The position numbers were made by a program, and so were the translations under genes. Shown piece after piece: positions 13,404 through 19,372 of a stretch of 19,372 nt of DNA. The stretch is from the NCBI GenBank assembly GCA_945637645.1, contig CALZDK010000010.1, positions 1-19,372 on the forward strand, read 5' to 3'. Position 1 is the first letter of the stretch. Every line of letters starts with the position of its first letter. The stretch is from an uncultured Prevotella sp. Its GTDB lineage: Bacteria; Bacteroidota; Bacteroidia; Bacteroidales; Bacteroidaceae. The notes below the pieces were generated by a model. That model saw only the letters and a list, made by a program, of their open reading frames with translations, did not search any database and was not told the origin of the DNA.

Positions 13404-14591
13404 ATGGGACAATTACAAGAAAGATACAAGAGTTATCGCGAGCCACAGAAGTTTATGGCAGCGGGTGTGTATCCCTATTTCCGTGAGATAACCGGAAAGC
13501 AAGGAACTGAAGTTGAAATGGGTGGGCACAAGGTGCTGATGTTTGGCTCAAACGCCTATACGGGACTTACTGGCGACCAGCGTGTGATAGATGCAGCTAA
13601 GAAGGCTCTCGACCAATACGGATCAGGATGTGCCGGAAGCCGTTTCCTCAACGGTACACTGGACCTGCACGTGAAACTGGAGAAGGAACTGGCAGAGTTT
13701 GAACACAAGGACGACGCCCTGTGCTTCTCTACAGGTTTCTCGGTGAATGCGGGTGTTATAGCAATGGTGGTGGGTCGCAACGACTATGTTATCTGCGACG
13801 ACCGCGACCACGCCAGCATCGTGGACGGAAGAAGACTGTCGTTTGCCCATCAGCTGAAATACAAGCACAACGACATGGACGACCTGGAGAAGATACTGCA
13901 GAAACTGCCCTACGAGGCTATAAAGCTGATTGTGGTGGATGGCGTGTTCTCCATGGAGGGTGACCTTGCAAACCTGCCTGAGATTGTGAAGCTGAAGAAG
14001 AAATACAACTGCTCGATAATGGTGGACGAGGCTCATGGTCTCGGCGTGTTCGGAAAAGAGGGCAGGGGCGTGTGCGACCATTTCGGTCTTACCGACGAGG
14101 TGGACCTGATAATGGGTACTTTCTCCAAGTCGCTTGCGAGCATCGGCGGTTTCATTGCCGGCGACGCCGACACTATAAACTATCTGCGCCACACTTGCCG
14201 CACATATATCTTCAGCGCGTCGGACACTCCCGCAGCTACGGCAGCAGCCTTGGAGGCTCTTCACATCGTAAGATCTGAACCAGAGAGAATAGAGGCTCTG
14301 TGGAGGGTGACTAAGTATGCGCTGAGAAGATTCAAGGAGGAGGGCTTCGAAATTGGCGAGACGGAAAGTCCTATCATTCCTCTTTATGTAAGAGATGTGG
14401 AGAAGACATTCATCGTGACGGCAAGAGCTTTCGACGCAGGCGTGTTTATCAACCCTGTTATTCCGCCAGCTTGCGCTCCGCAAGACACGTTGGTGCGCTT
14501 CGCCTTGATGGCTACTCACACCGAGGAACAGGTGGAAAGAGGTGTCCAAATATTGAAAAAGGTGTTCAAAGAGCAAAATATTGTTAATTAA
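13404..14591 (+). CDS. spt: Serine palmitoyltransferase (PLP-dependent alpha-oxoamine synthase)
   Basis: The 395-residue protein condenses serine with a long-chain acyl-CoA or acyl-ACP to 3-ketosphinganine, the first step of sphingolipid synthesis. Seen are the cofactor and substrate motifs GSGCAGSR (73-80), DHAS with the ring-stacking His136, VDEAHGLG with Asp208 and His211, and FSKSLASIGGF with the Schiff-base Lys242. The N-terminus (QKFMAAGVYPYFREI) and VFINPVIPPACAPQDTLVR near the end are as I know them from Bacteroidetes Spt rather than from BioF or glycine C-acetyltransferase. It is monocistronic, with its own promoter, and is divergent from a lipid kinase gene. Confidence 0.94.
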   Translation: MGQLQERYKSYREPQKFMAAGVYPYFREITGKQGTEVEMGGHKVLMFGSNAYTGLTGDQRVIDAAKKALDQYGSGCAGSRFLNGTLDLHVKLEKELAEFEHKDDALCFSTGFSVNAGVIAMVVGRNDYVICDDRDHASIVDGRRLSFAHQLKYKHNDMDDLEKILQKLPYEAIKLIVVDGVFSMEGDLANLPEIVKLKKKYNCSIMVDEAHGLGVFGKEGRGVCDHFGLTDEVDLIMGTFSKSLASIGGFIAGDADTINYLRHTCRTYIFSASDTPAATAAALEALHIVRSEPERIEALWRVTKYALRRFKEEGFEIGETESPIIPLYVRDVEKTFIVTARAFDAGVFINPVIPPACAPQDTLVRFALMATHTEEQVERGVQILKKVFKEQNIVN

Positions 14592-14601
14592 TCGCCAAAA
14601 A

Positions 14602-14633
14602 TTTGCATGGCTCAAAAATTGTTTGTACCTTTG
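14602..14633 (+). promoter_or_regulatory. Promoter of tRNA-Pro
   Basis: TTTG at 14602-14605 and TACCTTTG at 14626-14633 are 20 nt apart, an almost ideal Bacteroidetes promoter. The predicted start is near 14640, about 36 nt before the mature tRNA. Confidence 0.8.
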
Positions 14634-14675
14634 CACCCGCAAAACAGAAAGAACAACATTCTTGAGTCAAGCAAC

Positions 14676-14748
14676 CGAGGTGTAGCGCAGTTGGTAGCGT
14701 TCCTGGTTTGGGACCAGGCTGTCGCAGGTTCGAGTCCTGTCACCTCGA
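14676..14748 (+). tRNA. tRNA-Pro (anticodon TGG)
   Basis: A 73-nt cloverleaf. The acceptor stem CGAGGTG (14676-14682) pairs with CACCTCG (14741-14747), with discriminator A14748. The D-stem is GCGC/GCGT. The anticodon stem CCTGG/CCAGG holds loop TTTGGGA with anticodon TGG at 14709-14711. The T arm is GCAGG, TTCGAGT, CCTGT. The first base C1 is typical of tRNA-Pro. CCA is not encoded, so it must be added after transcription. Confidence 0.97.
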
Positions 14749-14750
14749 CG

Positions 14751-14788
14751 AAAAGAGAAGATTCCTTCGGGTTTCTTCTCTTTTTTTT
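14751..14788 (+). terminator. Intrinsic terminator of tRNA-Pro with a UUCG tetraloop
   Basis: AAAAGAGAAGA (14751-14761) pairs perfectly with 14774-14784. Inside, after a 2x2 TT/TT bulge, CC-TTCG-GG closes a stable C(UUCG)G tetraloop. A run of eight T residues (14781-14788) follows, partly shared with the stem. It starts two bases after the tRNA end. Confidence 0.85.
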
Positions 14789-14797
14789 AAAAAAAAT

Positions 14798-14828
14798 TTT
14801 GTTGGTATCATTTATTTGTGTATCTTTG
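14798..14828 (+). promoter_or_regulatory. Promoter of the membrane AraC-type regulator gene
   Basis: TTTG at 14798-14801 and TATCTTTG at 14821-14828 are separated by 19 nt. The predicted leader is about 25 nt. The promoter follows directly after the tRNA terminator, so the regulator gene is an independent unit. Confidence 0.65.
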
Positions 14829-14860
14829 CAAGCAAAATATAAACCTTAAGAAAACGACTA

Positions 14861-17317
14861 ATGACAAGAAAATCTATACATATATTGTTTTGGACTATAG
14901 CATTGCTGATTCCAACTGTGGCTGCGGGAAAGACAGACAACCGCAACTTCAGGATTATCAGTGCTGCTGACGGACTTGCCGACAACAGCACACAGACCAT
15001 TGACTGCACCTTCTCGGGACGCATGGTTGTGTCGAGCCTCGGACGGATAAATATCTACGACGGCGGATATTTCGTACAAATGGCTGACTATAACGAGGAA
15101 AGCTACCCATTGCCAAAATACACAGGAAACTATCACCTCTATTTCGATAACCAACACCATGTTTGGCTAAAGGACAAAAAGAAGGTGAAGTGTGTGGATA
15201 TGCTGAAGGAGAGATATATTGCCGATCTCGCGCCGCTGTTTGAGGCAGAAGGTGTGAAATCGCCCGTGGAAGACCTCTTCGTTGACTCAAGCGGAAGACT
15301 ATGGCTATCCTCAAAAGGATTCTTGTCGGCAGAGAAAAACAAATACCGGGTGAGAGTTAACGACAAGAAGGACTTGCAGGACATAGATGTGAACGGCGAC
15401 CTGCTCATGCTCTTCTACAGCGACGGATCGGTGGAGTGCTTCGATTTCCCAACGTCGAAATACCTCTATACATCCGTGGCTTACGGCAAGGATGAACAGG
15501 AAACTTACGCCAAGTCAACAGTATTGATGCGCACCCAGAGCGGCATGTTCCAGATAAGAAACGGAAGCGGAAAGTCGATAATGTTGTTCTTCGAGTTCGC
15601 TACGAAAAAGTGGAAGGTGATAATGAAACAGGACTATAGCCTCAACAATATGGTGATGAAGGACAACATTCTCTATATTGCAAGTGCCTACGGCTACTGG
15701 ACCTACAACCCGGAAACGGGAGAGAAGGAACACTTCGACGAGGTGAGACTTGAGAACGGAAGGGTGATGATAACGGACGTGAACGCGCTGGAGTTTGACC
15801 GACAGGGTGGACTGTGGCTCGGCACGGAGAATAGGGGAATCCTCTATTCCAAACCTCGTGTGACACCATTTACCGTATATGGGTGGGACAATCCCAAGGC
15901 TCTGGAATATTCCTCGATGCTGGACAAGGTGGTGGCTGATAATGACTTTCCATACGAGAGTGGCGTGTATTGCCGCTTTACTGACAGCAGGGGATGGAGA
16001 TGGAAAGGTGGACGAAACGGATTGGCTTACATGCGCCCGGATGACACGAAAGTGAACCAAATAGACCAGAGCATAGGCCTTCTGAGCCATGTGGCACACT
16101 GTATAACGGAGGACCACGACGGAAACATCTGGATAGGCACAAGCTGTGGCATTTCTGTGCTGATAATAAGAGACAACGAGGTGCGCTATGCAATAAGTTT
16201 TGACGCCAACGACAATGTGCCGATAGAGAGCTTCTCAAACGGAAGGGCGATGGCATTGGAAAACGGAAACATCGTGATGCAGTGCATAGACCATGTGGTG
16301 GAGTTCCGCCCGAAGACATTTATTACCAGCGACGATAACTTCATTCTGCTCAACCCAAAATTTGTGAGGCTAATGGTAAACGGAACCTTGGTGACTGCGG
16401 GAACGGAGATCGACGACAGGGTGGTGATAAACGAGGCGGTGTCGCGCACAAGGCATCTTGAACTTGACTATCGGGAGAATACCGTGACGTTGACTTTCTC
16501 GGCTCTGAACTTCTTCCGCCCTTTACAGAGCTACTACAGGGTGAGAGTAGTGGGACTCGACGACGAATGGAAGGTGATGTCGTATTTCAATTCTAAGGGA
16601 CTTGTTGACTCTAACGGACTGCTCCACCTGCCGCTGATGGGTTTGGAGCCAGGCAACTATACCGTTGAGGTACAGGCTTCCATGTTCCCCGATAAGTGGA
16701 CTACACCGCCACTGAAGATAACCATCTCAGTGGAACAGCCTTGGTGGCAGACAACAGGACTGTATGTCGGCATCTTTGTGGTATCGGCGGTGCTGGTATT
16801 GATAAATGTGGTGTTCTACAACAGAAACAACCGCCTGCGCATAAAATGCAATCTTGGAGAGTTTGAGCTTACAAGACTGCTCAACACTTTCCTAAAGCGC
16901 AGTGAAGTAACAAGGGATGAGTTGCAGGCACCATCTCACGCAGAGGTATATGGCACTGGCGAAAGCTCTATCACCGACCTCAGCGAAAAGTTTATAGATG
17001 TGCTTATCAGTCTAAAGCCATACCTGGAGAGCGACAACGTGTCGCACAGTGTGTTTAAGGAAGTTAGCGCCCGCAACGGCATAGACATACTGGAGTTCTA
17101 CGACCTTGTGTCCAACAATGTGAATAAGAGTCCGCGTCTGTTCAACAGGGCATTGAGACTGCAGCAGGCAGCCAAAATGCTAAGGGAAACGGACGAAAAG
17201 GTGGAGGAGATAGCGGAGAAATGCAGGTTCGCCTCAACAAGCTTTTTCTCCAACTGTTTCCTGAAGCGGTATAGGCTTACTCCGAAGGAATACAGGGAAA
17301 TGGGTGCGAGGATCTGA
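14861..17317 (+). CDS. Membrane-spanning one-component regulator: beta-propeller sensor, Y_Y_Y domain, AraC-type DNA-binding domain
   Basis: The 818-residue protein begins with a signal or anchor segment (residues 5-22). It then has propeller repeats of the two-component-regulator type (SSGRLWLSSKGF near 143-154, RQGGLWLGTENRGIL near 314-328, HDGNIWIGTSCGISVL near 419-434). A Y_Y_Y-like domain spans about 553-622, one membrane helix about 632-653, a cytoplasmic linker about 654-724, and an AraC/XylS domain about 725-815 (RLQQAAKMLRETDEKVEEIA, then FASTSFFSNCFLKRYRLTPKEYR). No histidine kinase or receiver domain lies between the helix and the DNA-binding part. It resembles SusR-like or truncated hybrid two-component regulators. 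No polysaccharide-use genes are adjacent, so the target is unknown. Confidence 0.9.
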   Translation: MTRKSIHILFWTIALLIPTVAAGKTDNRNFRIISAADGLADNSTQTIDCTFSGRMVVSSLGRINIYDGGYFVQMADYNEESYPLPKYTGNYHLYFDNQHHVWLKDKKKVKCVDMLKERYIADLAPLFEAEGVKSPVEDLFVDSSGRLWLSSKGFLSAEKNKYRVRVNDKKDLQDIDVNGDLLMLFYSDGSVECFDFPTSKYLYTSVAYGKDEQETYAKSTVLMRTQSGMFQIRNGSGKSIMLFFEFATKKWKVIMKQDYSLNNMVMKDNILYIASAYGYWTYNPETGEKEHFDEVRLENGRVMITDVNALEFDRQGGLWLGTENRGILYSKPRVTPFTVYGWDNPKALEYSSMLDKVVADNDFPYESGVYCRFTDSRGWRWKGGRNGLAYMRPDDTKVNQIDQSIGLLSHVAHCITEDHDGNIWIGTSCGISVLIIRDNEVRYAISFDANDNVPIESFSNGRAMALENGNIVMQCIDHVVEFRPKTFITSDDNFILLNPKFVRLMVNGTLVTAGTEIDDRVVINEAVSRTRHLELDYRENTVTLTFSALNFFRPLQSYYRVRVVGLDDEWKVMSYFNSKGLVDSNGLLHLPLMGLEPGNYTVEVQASMFPDKWTTPPLKITISVEQPWWQTTGLYVGIFVVSAVLVLINVVFYNRNNRLRIKCNLGEFELTRLLNTFLKRSEVTRDELQAPSHAEVYGTGESSITDLSEKFIDVLISLKPYLESDNVSHSVFKEVSARNGIDILEFYDLVSNNVNKSPRLFNRALRLQQAAKMLRETDEKVEEIAEKCRFASTSFFSNCFLKRYRLTPKEYREMGARI

Positions 17318-17322
17318 CAGAA

Positions 17323-17356
17323 GGTAATGCGGAAATTTTGGGAACCCGCATTTACC
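17323..17356. terminator. Hairpin between convergent genes, overlapping the plug gene stop
   Basis: GGTAATGCGG (17323-17332) pairs with CCGCATTTACC (17346-17356) with a single bulged T. It fills the 34-nt gap between the regulator and plug genes and covers the latter's stop codon. There is no T run on either strand, so it may be a shared weak terminator or a 3'-end stabiliser. Confidence 0.45.
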
Positions 17357-18602
17357 GGAACAGAAGCTGCCTATAGCCCACAAGCTGCCAATAGCGCTGT
17401 CCTTGGGGCTTGAAATAGACATATACCTGATAGCGGTTTTCCGTCTCGTGGAAATTGCCCTCGCTGGAGAGAATTGAGGGTTTGCCGCCGACAGAGGGGA
17501 GCTGCAGAAACTGGTAAGAATAGTAGCCTTGTTTTTGGAGCAGTCGGATATGGTAGGAGTCGTCCTCCTCGCTGTAGTGTGCAACATACATGTTACGGTC
17601 TGCGTGATTTGTCCATTTTCCGTCGATAACAATGTTGCCTTGTTCCCTTACCGCGGTCTTAAGCGAATAGTTGACATAGAGGTAGTCGCAGGTGATGTCG
17701 TTTTCTGTGTTGTCGCTGTTGCGAATGAAGAAGGCACCGTTGGCATCCTCGTCATAGACATAGTTGGGTCGAGGTTCCGCCTTGAAGGGGAAGGCATTGT
17801 AATGCGTGCCGTCCCAACTAATTTCCTCTATGCCCATTGTGGGGTGGGAGAGGGAGAGAGTCTCAAACTTCCGATATTCGTTTCCTCCGTTGAAAATCAG
17901 TTCCCTGTTGTGCGACCATTCCATGCCGAAGGCATTGCGCATGGTTGGCCTTACGTTGAAACGCATGTTGTCCTCTCTCTCGTTTTGTGTCACTATGGTG
18001 AGAATCTCCTCGTCGGGATTTGTGATGTTGAGTTTTCTGTAGCCGAGGGTCATCGACAGTTGCTGATGGCTTTTGTTCACGTCGATGTCAGTGTTTGTTG
18101 TCATGTTCAATGAGAGGTCTGTCTTTTGGTCAACAATTCTGAAACGTGCCTCCAAGAGCCGTTCGCCGCTGTCGTCGTCGAAAACAGTAATTCGGTAGTT
18201 GCCGCTGAGTTTCATTCTGCATCTGTCATTGGGTATGGCAAAGCGATAGTGGGTGTATGGCACAGTGGTGTTGATGGAGTTTTCGTAGTCGTCGATGACG
18301 TTGTCGTTGAATCCCTCAAGATAGTCACTTTCCGTAAGTTCGCCTGTGGTGGTCCAGTCGGGGTTGCAGTGATCAATGTGGTAGGTGAGTCGACGTGAGT
18401 CGTGCGACATCTCGTCGAACTCAATACTAACTGTTTGCCCACTTCCCATGGCGATGACAGCGGGCGAGAGGAAATCGTCGTCCACCGTGACCTGCAGAGT
18501 GTTCACCTTGTTGCTGAAGATGGTGTCGTTGGCTGCGCTGCCGATGAACGTGGCGAGTGAAAGGAAAGCCGTGAGAAACTGTTTGTATAGTTTTCTTGTC
18601 AT
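17352..18602 (-). CDS. Type IX secretion system plug protein (DUF5103 family)
   Basis: The 416-residue protein begins with a signal peptide (MTRKLYKQFLTAFLSLATFIGSA) and is otherwise beta-rich. Family hallmarks are visible: LTYHIDHCNPDW (about 73-84), YTHYRFAIPND, LSGNYRITVFDDD, the QNERED stretch, FNGGNEYRKFETL, DANGAFFIRN and LLQKQGYYSYQF. In Flavobacterium the plug protein closes the periplasmic side of the SprA outer-membrane translocon of T9SS. The other T9SS genes are not in this window, which is usual since they are scattered. The ATG at 18602 follows the yjbQ stop by 5 nt; the open frame continues to 18746 inside yjbQ, but those residues are Arg/His-rich and would hide the signal peptide. 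Confidence 0.9.
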   Translation of the reverse strand: MTRKLYKQFLTAFLSLATFIGSAANDTIFSNKVNTLQVTVDDDFLSPAVIAMGSGQTVSIEFDEMSHDSRRLTYHIDHCNPDWTTTGELTESDYLEGFNDNVIDDYENSINTTVPYTHYRFAIPNDRCRMKLSGNYRITVFDDDSGERLLEARFRIVDQKTDLSLNMTTNTDIDVNKSHQQLSMTLGYRKLNITNPDEEILTIVTQNEREDNMRFNVRPTMRNAFGMEWSHNRELIFNGGNEYRKFETLSLSHPTMGIEEISWDGTHYNAFPFKAEPRPNYVYDEDANGAFFIRNSDNTENDITCDYLYVNYSLKTAVREQGNIVIDGKWTNHADRNMYVAHYSEEDDSYHIRLLQKQGYYSYQFLQLPSVGGKPSILSSEGNFHETENRYQVYVYFKPQGQRYWQLVGYRQLLFR

Positions 18603-18607
18603 AACGC

Positions 18608-19021
18608 TTATTCGTATATTGTGGCAACAATAGACCTTGCGCCTCCATAGTCGCGAAACTCGCACAGATAGATGCCCTGCCATGTGCCGAGGTTCAGTTT
18701 GCCGTTGGTTATGGGAATGGTGAGGCTTACGCCGAAGAGGGAGCATTTGGCGTGGGCAGGCATGTCGTCGAGACCTTCGAGAGTATGGTCGTAGTATGGC
18801 TCGTTTTCCTTCACCACATGGTTCATAATCTTCTCCATGTCGCTTCTCACGTCGGGGTCGGCATTCTCGTTAATGGACAGGGCGCACGAGGTGTGTTGCA
18901 CAAAAAGGTTTAGAAGTCCTGTCTTTGGCAATGGATTGGGAAGGTGTTCCATTATCTCCCTTGTAACGAGGTGGCATCCACGGTGTTTTGCCTGGAGCCT
19001 GAACGATGTTTGCTGTATCAT
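18608..19021 (-). CDS. YjbQ family protein (UPF0047)
   Basis: The 137-residue protein shows the UPF0047 signature: GLLNLFVQHTSCALSINENADPDVRSDM (about residues 35-62) and the C-terminal LNLGTWQGIYLCEFRDYGG (about 109-127). HTSCALSINENAD and NEPYYDHTLEGLDDMPAH contain the conserved His and acidic residues. Members are small trimeric proteins, annotated in some genomes as secondary thiamine-phosphate synthase because some can replace ThiE weakly; the physiological role is unsettled. It is directly upstream of the plug gene, with 5 nt between, so the two are probably co-transcribed. No thiamine riboswitch was seen upstream. Confidence 0.93.
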   Translation of the reverse strand: MIQQTSFRLQAKHRGCHLVTREIMEHLPNPLPKTGLLNLFVQHTSCALSINENADPDVRSDMEKIMNHVVKENEPYYDHTLEGLDDMPAHAKCSLFGVSLTIPITNGKLNLGTWQGIYLCEFRDYGGARSIVATIYE

Positions 19022-19049
19022 CTTTTTGGGGCTGAATGAAAGGAGACAA

Positions 19050-19085
19050 GCCTCCTCGTGAAGCCAAAAGACTAAACGGGGAGGC
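19050..19085 (-). terminator. GC-rich stem-loop between the GGGtGRT gene and yjbQ
   Basis: Arms at 19050-19058 (GCCTCCTCG) and 19077-19085 (CGGGGAGGC) form a 9-bp stem with one G-T pair around an 18-nt loop. On the minus strand it lies 33 nt past the GGGtGRT stop and is followed by the T/C-rich TTGTCTCCTTTCATT. It may be a terminator or an attenuator before yjbQ. A competing GGAG/CTCC pairing exists at 19042-19055. Confidence 0.5.
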
Positions 19086-19118
19086 CTGTCAGTGTATTTT
19101 GTAACTCGTCAACTGAAA

Positions 19119-19372
19119 TTACTTCTTGTTGATAGCCATGTCAACGGTAACGGCAACAGCAACGGTAGCACCTACCATTGGGTTGTTACCCATGCCGAGG
19201 AAGCCCATCATCTCAACGTGAGCAGGCACAGAAGAAGAACCAGCGAACTGGGCATCAGAGTGCATGCGGCCGAGAGTATCGGTCATACCGTAAGAAGCAG
19301 GACCTGCAGCCATGTTGTCTGGGTGAAGTGTACGACCTGTACCACCACCAGAAGCTACAGAGAAGTATTTCT
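19119..19372 (-). CDS. GGGtGRT family protein, C-terminal part (partial)
   Basis: An open frame enters from the right edge and ends with TAA at 19119-19121, giving the last 83 complete codons. It contains the naming motif of the family, SGGGTGRTLHPDNMAAG, then YGMTDTLGRMHSD, VEMMGFLGMGNNPMVGA and VAVAVTVDMAINKK at the end. The family (GGGtGRT protein) is widespread in Bacteroidetes and some Firmicutes and has no established function that I know. The glycine-rich motif looks like a nucleotide- or phosphate-binding loop, but this is a guess. The strongly biased codon choice (GGT, GCT and CGT in runs) suggests high expression relative to its neighbours. Confidence 0.85.
   Translation of the reverse strand, partial: KYFSVASGGGTGRTLHPDNMAAGPASYGMTDTLGRMHSDAQFAGSSSVPAHVEMMGFLGMGNNPMVGATVAVAVTVDMAINKK

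Noticed and set aside
13404..14591. Glycine C-acetyltransferase or BioF identity for the oxoamine synthase
   Set aside because: The same catalytic residues are shared, but the N-terminal and C-terminal segments read as Bacteroidetes Spt, and no threonine dehydrogenase or biotin genes are adjacent.
13623..14642. A 339-codon open frame on the minus strand opposite spt
   Set aside because: It is fully antisense to a well-supported enzyme gene, its residues are rich in His, Ser, Gln and Val without domain logic, and it has no promoter of its own.
14676..14860. An integration (att) site at the tRNA-Pro 3' end
   Set aside because: There is no second copy of the tRNA 3' end, no integrase and no change in base composition nearby.
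15515..16117. A 200-codon open frame on the minus strand opposite the membrane regulator
   Set aside because: It is antisense to a gene with clear propeller, membrane and AraC domains, and has no recognisable domain.
17529..18113. A 194-codon open frame on the plus strand opposite the plug gene
   Set aside because: It is Val-rich shadow sequence of a gene with a clear signal peptide and family motifs on the minus strand.
18603..18746. Upstream extension of the plug protein
   Set aside because: It would overlap yjbQ and bury the signal peptide.
19022..19118. A TPP riboswitch ahead of yjbQ, prompted by the thiamine annotation of the family
   Set aside because: No CTGAGA-type thi-box sequence is present in the 97-nt gap.

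Overview
The window looks like ordinary chromosome of a Bacteroidales bacterium, most likely Prevotella or a close relative. The signs are a Spt-type serine palmitoyltransferase, a type IX secretion plug protein (DUF5103), a long-form NusB, a FeoA domain that probably begins a FeoA-FeoB fusion, a DUF5606 protein, a GGGtGRT protein, an AraC-type regulator with a beta-propeller sensor, and repeated use of the Bacteroidetes promoter (TTTG or TTG, about 20 nt, then TAnnTTTG). No mobile element, CRISPR array, rRNA or broken gene was seen, and no gap above 300 bases lacks a gene.

Layout. (1) 1-167, minus: the start of a ferrous-iron transport gene with its own promoter. (2) 280-4685, minus: a seven-gene co-directional run read in the order rplY, pth, an S4/Hsp15 gene, purN, a Ca2+/Na+ antiporter gene, yhhQ, queF. 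The first five are nearly contiguous. The 48-nt gap before yhhQ holds a convincing preQ1-I riboswitch fold, and the gap before queF holds a perfect 13-bp inverted repeat, so the queuosine part of the run probably has its own control. (3) 4914-11663, plus: a divergent run nusB, yajC, ybbR-like, coaE, DUF5606 gene, then a 1143-residue Dna2-like nuclease-helicase whose GTG start overlaps the DUF5606 stop. (4) 11701-13244, minus: a lipid kinase gene followed by a NUDIX gene. (5) 13404-14591, plus: the serine palmitoyltransferase gene, divergent from the lipid kinase, then a single tRNA-Pro(TGG) with a near-ideal promoter and a UUCG-loop terminator. (6) 14861-17317, plus: a membrane-spanning one-component regulator. 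(7) 17352-19372, minus: T9SS plug protein, YjbQ-family protein, and the C-terminal end of a GGGtGRT-family protein.

How the parts fit. rplY-pth and nusB-yajC form a housekeeping core for translation, transcription and secretion, fired from two back-to-back promoters between 4686 and 4913. YhhQ (import of a queuosine precursor) and QueF (preQ0 to preQ1) act in one pathway, and the riboswitch would sense the product of QueF. Spt commits carbon to sphingolipids, and the divergent lipid kinase may phosphorylate a sphingoid or glycerolipid. The most unusual items are the preQ1 switch inside an operon, the DUF5606/Dna2-like pair, and the kinase-less propeller-AraC regulator. All assignments come from reading the sequence; no database search was possible.
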